Origin: Damh-18 sp964390945
Lineage (GTDB): Bacteria; Patescibacteriota; Minisyncoccia; Phycocordibacterales; UBA918
NCBI GenBank assembly: GCA_964390945.1
Contig: CAYMIV010000015.1
Span: 1 to 20,310 of the forward strand
DNA: 20,310 bases
Direction: 5' to 3'
Shown: piece by piece, positions 13,470 to 18,999 of the stretch
How the letters are laid out: every line of letters begins with the position of its first letter
How positions within the stretch are numbered: position 1 is the stretch's first letter
Translations under genes and position numbers: made by a program
The notes under the pieces: generated by a model
What the model was told of the DNA's origin: nothing
What the model saw: the letters and a program-made list of their open reading frames with translations, nothing else
Database searches by the model: none

Positions 13470-13541
13470 GTCCTCATAGTTTAATGGATAGAATGCAGGT
13501 TTGCGGTACCTGCGATCCAGGTTCGATTCCTGGTGAGGGCA
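13470..13541 (+). tRNA. tRNA-Arg (anticodon GCG)
   Basis: A 72-nt tRNA: acceptor GTCCTCA/TGAGGGC (one G-U pair), anticodon stem CAGGT/ACCTG with loop TTGCGGT (GCG), T-arm CCAGG TTCGATT CCTGG, discriminator A, no encoded CCA. GCG can read CGC and, by wobble, CGU; most bacteria use an ACG anticodon edited to inosine instead. Its 5' part is duplicated upstream and its last 17 nt are duplicated three times downstream. Confidence 0.94.
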
Positions 13542-13581
13542 TGCCAACACAAAACCACCTTCGGGTGGTTTTGTGTTGGCA
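13542..13581 (+). terminator. tRNA-Arg terminator hairpin (UUCG loop)
   Basis: A perfect 18-bp stem, TGCCAACACAAAACCACC with its complement, capped by TTCG. Unlike the Val and Ser terminators it is not repeated in the later units seen here. Confidence 0.75.
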
Positions 13582-13597
13582 TGCCCGAACCGCGCAT

Positions 13598-13705
13598 CCG
13601 TTTGCGCATGCAAATGGGAGCAAGGAATCGAAAAGGTTGTCGATAATTTTGAGTTCATGAAAAATTATCATACAACCTGAACCGTCCCCGTAGGGGAAGA
13701 TTCCT
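13598..13705 (+). other. Structured cassette core, family 1 (Arg E2)
   Basis: Hairpin A-like CCGTTTGC-gcat-GCAAATGG (13598-13617); closing stem AGGAATC (13623-13629) with tRNA T-arm GATTCCT (13699-13705); hairpin II (13635-13677) with outer GGTTGT/ACAACC, internal loop cg/cat, inner ATAATTTT/AAAATTAT; then TGAAC and hairpin III TCCCC-GTA-GGGGA (13685-13697). All by eye. Confidence 0.75.
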
Positions 13706-13746
13706 GGTGAGGGCACTGATGAACGAAGTGAGGAGGTGGACGAGCA

Positions 13747-13862
13747 GAAACAGTCTGGGAGACTGTTTCGTTAGGAATCGAAGCCGTTCAGAGATAATTT
13801 TGGAGCCGGCAGGCGAACAAAAATATCCTGAATGGGTACTGAACATGTAATGTTCGATTCCT
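13747..13862 (+). other. Structured cassette core, family 1 variant (Arg E3)
   Basis: Hairpin A GAAACAGTCT-ggg-AGACTGTTTC (13747-13769); closing stem AGGAATCGAA (13773-13782) with TTCGATTCCT (13853-13862), 10 bp perfect; hairpin II (13784-13835) with terminal loop GAGCCGGCAGGCGAA but a different internal loop; then hairpin III GAACAT-GTA-ATGTTC (13841-13855). Hairpin A has the same AGTCT-ggg-AGACT tip as the core at 13314. Confidence 0.7.
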
Positions 13863-13923
13863 GGTGAGGGCATGCCCGAACCGCGCATCCGTTTGCGCAT
13901 GCAAATGGGAGCAAGGAATCGAA

Positions 13924-14023
13924 NNNNNNNNNNNNNNNNNNNNNNNNNNNNNNNNNNNNNNNNNNNNNNNNNNNNNNNNNNNNNNNNNNNNNNNNNNNNN
14001 NNNNNNNNNNNNNNNNNNNNNNN
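13924..14023. other. Assembly gap (100 N)
   Basis: Exactly 100 N inside unit E4. By comparison with E2 only 28 bp are needed to complete one unit, so the gap is either 28 bp or 28 bp plus further units. Confidence 0.98.
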
Positions 14024-14127
14024 AAAATTATCATACAACCTGAACCGTCCCCGTAGGGGAAGATTCCTGGTGAGGGCATCAAAATCAAACTTCCCTACTC
14101 TCCACGCGTTTGTTACCATACACGCAC

Positions 14128-14198
14128 GCGGGTATCGTTTAGTGGCAGGACGCGACCTTCCCAAGGTTGAGACGCGGTTTCGATTACCGCTACCCGCA
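14128..14198 (+). tRNA. tRNA-Gly (anticodon CCC)
   Basis: A 71-nt tRNA: acceptor GCGGGTA/TACCCGC, anticodon stem CGACC/GGTTG with loop TTCCCAA (CCC), T-loop TTCGATT, discriminator A, no CCA. It lies 49 bp after the last Arg unit and has no repeat array of its own. Confidence 0.95.
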
Positions 14199-14229
14199 CA
14201 TAGCGCAGAGCTCCAAACCATGGTGTTGA

Positions 14230-14268
14230 AAGCACAAAAAGCCGCCCTCAGGGCGGCTTTTTGTGCTT
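14230..14268. terminator. Bidirectional terminator between tRNA-Gly and the large surface-protein gene
   Basis: A perfect 18-bp stem, AAGCACAAAAAGCCGCCC and its complement, with a TCA loop. The CTTTTTG arm gives a T run in both directions. It serves the tRNA on the plus strand and the convergent gene ending at 14279 on the minus strand. Confidence 0.85.
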
Positions 14269-14278
14269 AAGTCGAATC

Positions 14279-17200
14279 TCATATCTCCCAACCAACCGGA
14301 TAGATATCAACCGTGACCGAATCAGAGAGTCCCCCACAGGTAAACACGAAGGTGCTGCGGTTATTTATTGTGATGTTCGCTGTCCCCGTTTCAATGTCAC
14401 CCGTTCCGTTACCGAGAACCGCGGCTCCGTTGATCCCGCCCCCCGTGAGAGTACACGCGGTCTCACCGAGCGGCTCGGCACCGCTATTGTTGGAGTCCCA
14501 CGAAAGAATAACCTGTGTTCCCGCGGCAGTAATCTTTTTGTTAACCAAGATTTCAGGATTTGCCGAAAGCGGGTTGACAGTAACGTTTACCGATTCAGTA
14601 TCCTGCCTGGTACCCGCAGCATTCTCGCATTGGAGGGTGTATGTGTTATTTCCAAGAGGTGGTGTGACGACTTCCGAACCTGACCATGCTGTAGGCGGCA
14701 TTGCATGAACAAAGCCATTTCCTGAAGTAATGCAGTTATCTGGAGCGAATCCAAGGAGTGAGTCCCATGTAATCGTCACCGTGTCTCCAACAAAGATTGA
14801 GTTTGTGTTTACGCTGATGTCGACCGTTGGTGTTTCGATGCAGAGGGAATCGGAGACACTGTATGATGTGTTTACTGCGCAGGTTGCATTCGCAAACTCC
14901 GTATCGAGCGGCGTCACCATATTTGCAGTGTCGTATAAATCAAAGGTGTTGAACCCGTATGTCAGCGTCCTGTTTGTACCGACGCTTGATGCGGCGGTTG
15001 AAAATTCCACGCCTCCCTGGCGAACGCTCGGAGTGCCAGCAAGGTTGCTCGTCGTCCATGAAATCGATGACACGCACGTCCCCGAACCCGCAGGAATAGT
15101 GCAGTTTGGAGCCGTGAGCGTTCCGCTCGGAGGTCCGCACGGACCGAGAGTTGTTGCAGATGCTGACGATGCGGAATTTGCAGACTGCGCTCCAGATGTA
15201 TTATTTGCACGTACATAGTAGGTATATGCTGTGCTCAGCGCCCCGGTGTGGGTGTAATTAGAGCCAATTGAGTTTCCAAGCCACGCGTTTGTTGATGCAT
15301 CGTATATGCTGTAATTATCTGCACCGAGTGCGTCTGGCCAGTCAAGAAAGTTTTGCCCTGTGCCGCACGCCTGAGGCGTGACGGTGATTACACCGGGAAC
15401 ATTTGCGAGAGCCTCAAAGGTGCCATCGGGTGAATATCCGGTACCCGCGGCGTTTGTCGCATAGCCACGATAGAAGTAGTTTGTTCCGGGAGTAAATCCA
15501 GCTCTTGCGTGCGTGAAGAGCGAAACTGCAGTACCTCCTTCAGCAACACAGTTTGCTGATGGGTTTGCAGCGAGTCCCCAGCATGTGCCGCGTGCAGTAA
15601 TCGCTGAAGAACCACCGGAAGAAACGGTTGCGCCGAGTGTTGCGGTTGTCTGGGTAACCGCCGCGCTTGTTGGGAGAATGACGGTGGGGGGTGTTGGAGC
15701 ATTTGTGGACACGGTGACGCTCGCATCATAATTATTGAAGCCGGCGATACACCTTACCGCGAACACTTGTGAGAGTCCCGCTCCCGGTTCTGTAATGGTG
15801 TTATCGGTTCCACTCAACCCCGGCAGAACAAAGGCGAATCCTGAAGCCCCTCCAGTTAATACCCCGCAGGCAGTAATTCCACCTCCAGATGACCATTGGA
15901 TTTCAACTTGGTCGCCAGCGTTAATACTCTTGGTTCCGCCAGTTGGGACACAATTTGCTCCTCCAAGATCACAAGCACGAATAGTAACAAACGGTCCCGC
16001 CGCACTCACCACCGTTCCCCCACTCACATAACAGTTGTTGAGTTCTCCTGCCGCGCCTTCTGCAATCGCACCTGTCGAGTCAACACAATACTGGATATAG
16101 AGCGTGCCGATTGTTGTTGTTGAGAAGGTGTACGAATCATTTGGTGCGGTGGTTCCACCCGCGGCGAGCGCCGCCTTTGCGAAAACTTGATTCGGGGAGA
16201 AGTTTCTCCATGTGCCACCCGTCCCATTCCACTGGTAGGTGATGTTGTTGCTAAAGCCAACACCGGTGGTGACACTACCTTGATTTCGTGCGTTCGCGGC
16301 AATGGTGATATTGTTTCCGGCGACTACCGATGCTGCAGGGGCGGTGACAACTTGGGGAATGAGGTCGGGAGTTCCCGCCGCACTCACCACCGTTCCCCCA
16401 CTCACATAACAGTTGTTGAGTTCTCCTGCCGCGCCTTCTGCAATCGCACCTGTCGAGTCAACACAATACTGGATATAGAGCGTGCCGATTGTTGTTGTTG
16501 AGAAGGTGTACGAATCATTTGGTGCGGTGGTTCCACCCGCGGCGAGCGCCGCCTTTGCGAAAACTTGATTCGGGGAGAAGTTTCTCCATGTGCCACCCGT
16601 CCCATTCCACTGGTAGGTGATGTTGTTGCTAAAGCCAACACCGGTGGTGACACTACCTTGATTTCGTGCGTTCGCGGCAATGGTGATATTGTTTCCGGCG
16701 ACTACCGATGCTGCAGGGGCGGTGACAACTTGGGGAATGAGGTCGGGAGTTCCCGGTGGTGGACAACTGAACGGCGATGGGGTTGTAAACCCGGGGTTGA
16801 TGTTAATGTCCGTTCCCCAATTGGAACCACCATTTCCGCCATGTATCCAGAAGTAATAGTTCGTGCCGGGAGTAATGCCGTTTTTTGTCCATGAGTTTCC
16901 AACATAATCGTCAATCACATCAATGTGGGGGGCGCTTACATCCGTATCAAAACGGAGAAAGTATTCGGTTGCTGCGGGTGATGGGTTTGGCCATGTGAAA
17001 GTCACGCTCGTTCCTGCCGCGTTACACGAATAACTTGGCGTTACAATTCCGGGAGTGACGGGGGGAACGGGACAGTTGATGGTCTTTGGACTGCCGCTTA
17101 AGGTGGTGTTGGAACCCCCGCCGATATTTACCCCAACAGCGTTCAGAGTGCGATTCGTTCCTGTTTTGAGTGATGCAGGAGTCGCAATACTAAAACCATG

Positions 17201-18490
17201 AAGTGCATTTCCTCCGCACACACCCATAACATCAGGACGATTGCCATTCGACACAGGCTGTGAAGCAACGAGTGTAGCACCTTCAAATATATTTACCGTA
17301 AGCGGAGTCGTGTAATTATCAGCGTCACATGTCCACCCGATGAGGTTGGTGCAATCGGCGACATCAAATGTACCAATTGGATTATTTGCAGCAGCCGCTG
17401 ATACGACGACCGACATTGTGTCTTCGGCACTTGATGCACCACCATTGTCTGTCACGGTGTAACCAAAGACATATGTTCCTACCTGATTTAAATTGTTGAA
17501 TGTTGGTGCCTGGGTATTACCGTTTAGAATAGTTGGGGCTGACGGGCCACTCACTGAGCGCCACGATCTCCCCACAATTGAGCCGTCGGGGTCATTGTCT
17601 GATACATTAATCGCAAAACTTGAGTTTGCTGGCTGTGTAATGTACTGGTCATCTCCCGCATTCGCAGTTGGATTAATGTTTCCGCAAGCCGCAGACGCGG
17701 TTCCATTTACTGGGTTTGACCACTCGGAAATTGAGAGCCCTGTTTTCACCCGCATTTGAATGCTGTGCACAGAAGATGGAGGGAGCCCACTAAAATCATA
17801 GGTAGTCGCAACGCCGACATTGATGCCAGGACCACCATCGATTTTAATCTCATACCAGTCGGCTGCGGGAGTAACCGGCCACGTAACGTGGAGATTTCCT
17901 CCACAAGCACCTGCGACGGGTGCGGGTGCAAGACACCAAAAACCGCCATTAACAACACCAGTCCCCGTAAGCCAATTTGATTCTTCGTCAACAAACTGCA
18001 TCCAAGGAACATATCGTCTTCCTGGTGTTGTTGGAAATGTCACACTAGTGTTCGGGGGAAAGACGTCGAAACAAGAATCGTCGGGATTAAGTGCGGCACA
18101 ACCCGATGCAGACCAACTTGAAAAACCGCTCGGTTGAGAATCGACATAGACCCGATACTGCGTGGCATATTGCATATTATTCCACGTGAGTGTTGCGGAT
18201 GTTCCATTCGAATTGCAAGAAAGTTGTCCTTGCATATTTACGTTGGCCTGTCGCGTGGCGTAGTCACGCACGCACATACCGTCCCCGATTCGAAGGAATG
18301 AATATGTACCCGCAACCGTATCATGGATCCACCACTCAATCGGTGCAGGAAAAACTGGGAGCTCGTTACAATAGGTATTTATAACCGCAGACGCGGTTCG
18401 TGGGATAAAAATACTCCACAGCAAAAAGAGAGCGCCGATGAGAATCGCTGTTTGTATGTACATGCTTTCTGTCCCCGTTTTTGTCTGCAT
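14279..18490 (-). CDS. Giant secreted surface protein (FN3, PKD, tandem CARDB, Ig-like domains)
   Basis: About 1403 residues, exported: residues ~10-36 form a signal peptide (TAILIGALFLLWSIFIPRTASA). Then FN3-like repeats (~90-270), a PKD domain (~283-368, NPTANAGDDQYI ... YVFGYTVTDNGGASSAEDTM), another FN3 (~490-575), two identical 126-residue CARDB-like repeats (~580-831, PDLIPQVVTAPAASV...), further Ig/FN3-like modules and a C-terminal Ig-like domain ending DSVTVDIYPVGWEI. There are no catalytic motifs, sortase signal or C-terminal anchor. Adhesion or cell-surface structure is the likely role. ATG 18490 has AAGGCGGG upstream; ATG 18463 and TTG 18496 are alternatives. TATAAT at 18535-18530 is the likely promoter. 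Confidence 0.88.
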   Translation of the reverse strand: MQTKTGTESMYIQTAILIGALFLLWSIFIPRTASAVINTYCNELPVFPAPIEWWIHDTVAGTYSFLRIGDGMCVRDYATRQANVNMQGQLSCNSNGTSATLTWNNMQYATQYRVYVDSQPSGFSSWSASGCAALNPDDSCFDVFPPNTSVTFPTTPGRRYVPWMQFVDEESNWLTGTGVVNGGFWCLAPAPVAGACGGNLHVTWPVTPAADWYEIKIDGGPGINVGVATTYDFSGLPPSSVHSIQMRVKTGLSISEWSNPVNGTASAACGNINPTANAGDDQYITQPANSSFAINVSDNDPDGSIVGRSWRSVSGPSAPTILNGNTQAPTFNNLNQVGTYVFGYTVTDNGGASSAEDTMSVVVSAAAANNPIGTFDVADCTNLIGWTCDADNYTTPLTVNIFEGATLVASQPVSNGNRPDVMGVCGGNALHGFSIATPASLKTGTNRTLNAVGVNIGGGSNTTLSGSPKTINCPVPPVTPGIVTPSYSCNAAGTSVTFTWPNPSPAATEYFLRFDTDVSAPHIDVIDDYVGNSWTKNGITPGTNYYFWIHGGNGGSNWGTDININPGFTTPSPFSCPPPGTPDLIPQVVTAPAASVVAGNNITIAANARNQGSVTTGVGFSNNITYQWNGTGGTWRNFSPNQVFAKAALAAGGTTAPNDSYTFSTTTIGTLYIQYCVDSTGAIAEGAAGELNNCYVSGGTVVSAAGTPDLIPQVVTAPAASVVAGNNITIAANARNQGSVTTGVGFSNNITYQWNGTGGTWRNFSPNQVFAKAALAAGGTTAPNDSYTFSTTTIGTLYIQYCVDSTGAIAEGAAGELNNCYVSGGTVVSAAGPFVTIRACDLGGANCVPTGGTKSINAGDQVEIQWSSGGGITACGVLTGGASGFAFVLPGLSGTDNTITEPGAGLSQVFAVRCIAGFNNYDASVTVSTNAPTPPTVILPTSAAVTQTTATLGATVSSGGSSAITARGTCWGLAANPSANCVAEGGTAVSLFTHARAGFTPGTNYFYRGYATNAAGTGYSPDGTFEALANVPGVITVTPQACGTGQNFLDWPDALGADNYSIYDASTNAWLGNSIGSNYTHTGALSTAYTYYVRANNTSGAQSANSASSASATTLGPCGPPSGTLTAPNCTIPAGSGTCVSSISWTTSNLAGTPSVRQGGVEFSTAASSVGTNRTLTYGFNTFDLYDTANMVTPLDTEFANATCAVNTSYSVSDSLCIETPTVDISVNTNSIFVGDTVTITWDSLLGFAPDNCITSGNGFVHAMPPTAWSGSEVVTPPLGNNTYTLQCENAAGTRQDTESVNVTVNPLSANPEILVNKKITAAGTQVILSWDSNNSGAEPLGETACTLTGGGINGAAVLGNGTGDIETGTANITINNRSTFVFTCGGLSDSVTVDIYPVGWEI
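15995..16372 (-). repeat. Exact 378-bp tandem repeat, unit 2 in the gene's direction
   Basis: Identical to 16373-16750. It is 126 codons, so the reading frame is kept; each unit encodes one CARDB-like domain ending in the SAAG linker. Confidence 0.92.
16373..16750 (-). repeat. Exact 378-bp tandem repeat, unit 1 in the gene's direction
   Basis: Directly abuts its partner 15995-16372 with no spacer. Identity at the DNA level, silent positions included, points to a very recent duplication or ongoing conversion. Confidence 0.92.
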
Positions 18491-18529
18491 ACACAAGACC
18501 CGCCTTCATAGAATGGCGCGCCTCTTTTT

Positions 18530-18535
18530 ATTATA
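18530..18535 (-). promoter_or_regulatory. -10 box of the large surface-protein gene
   Basis: A perfect TATAAT on the minus strand, 39 nt before ATG 18490. TTGCCA lies 15 nt upstream (short spacing). Unlike several other genes here, this one has room for a leader and a ribosome-binding site. Confidence 0.5.
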
Positions 18536-18577
18536 GAGGTCTTTAATGGATGGCAACACACGCGCTCTGTGTATACG

Positions 18578-18606
18578 AAAACCGCCGGCACTCTGTGCCG
18601 GCGGTT
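18578..18606 (-). terminator. rpsT terminator
   Basis: AACCGCCGGCA pairs with TGCCGGCGGTT around a 5-nt loop, followed by TTC, 12 nt after the rpsT stop. Confidence 0.8.
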
Positions 18607-18618
18607 AGTGGGTCAAAT

Positions 18619-18885
18619 TTATTTGCTCGTTCTCCGGATAGCGACCGTGAGCCGTGATTTCTTGCGGGCGGCGGTATTCGGTTTGATGATGCCGCGCTTT
18701 GCAGCCTTGTCGATTGCCTTATATGCCTTGGGAAGAAGTGCCTCGGCGTCCTTAGTCTTCCCTTCCGCGATATGCTTCTCAACGTCTTTTACAACATCGT
18801 GGAGTACCTTCTTTCTCCGCACGTTAAACACCTTCTTGCGAAGAGAGGATCGGTGTGCTTTTTTTGCGCCTTTCGTAATTGCCAT
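18619..18885 (-). CDS. rpsT: Small-subunit ribosomal protein S20
   Basis: An 88-residue basic protein, the normal length for S20, with MAITKGAKKAHRSSLRKKVFN at the start and the conserved end KRGIIKPNTAARKKSRLTVAI. It binds 16S rRNA early in 30S assembly. It is a single-gene unit with its own promoter (18930-18958) and terminator, placed between two genes for large PKD surface proteins transcribed in the same direction. The ATG has only a weak AGG 5 nt upstream. Confidence 0.97.
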   Translation of the reverse strand: MAITKGAKKAHRSSLRKKVFNVRRKKVLHDVVKDVEKHIAEGKTKDAEALLPKAYKAIDKAAKRGIIKPNTAARKKSRLTVAIRRTSK

Positions 18886-18929
18886 GCCTAAATATGCTGC
18901 TACAAACGATAATTATTTGAATGGACGAC

Positions 18930-18958
18930 ACTATACCCCGCACTCACCCAAAACGCAA
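18930..18958 (-). promoter_or_regulatory. rpsT promoter
   Basis: Minus strand: TTGCGT (18958-18953), 17-nt spacer, TATAGT (18935-18930), giving a leader of about 38 nt before the rpsT ATG. It is the best sigma70-like promoter in the window. It overlaps a long imperfect hairpin (about 18934-18992; ACCCCG, CCCAAA and CGC arms) that may end the upstream surface-protein transcript. Confidence 0.6.
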
Positions 18959-18999
18959 CTGGGCGTATTTGGGTTTGGGCTTCCGGGGTGTCATTCGAA

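Larger units (their letters stand above)
13542..14078 (+). repeat. tRNA-Arg(GCG) 3'-end array, three units (third holds the gap)
   Basis: GATTCCTGGTGAGGGCA, the T-loop to discriminator of the tRNA (13525-13541), recurs at 13699-13715, 13856-13872 and 14062-14078. Unit E2 is 13542-13715, E3 is 13716-13872, E4 is 13873-14078. The sequences flanking the gap in E4 equal E2 (51 bp before it match 13582-13632, 55 bp after it match 13661-13715). E3 has a different sequence but a comparable set of hairpins. So at least two distinct cassettes alternate (E2, E3, E2-like) behind one tRNA. Confidence 0.93.

Noticed and set aside
13284..13541. tRNA-Arg interrupted by a group I or other intron
   Set aside because: After the insert the whole tRNA begins again from its first base, so the 5' part is duplicated and no exon joining is needed. 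No group I core elements (P3-P7) were seen.
13655..14221. Open frames crossing the second N run, and similar frames at 4749-5248
   Set aside because: They translate through N or through tRNA and hairpin repeats and have no protein-like composition.
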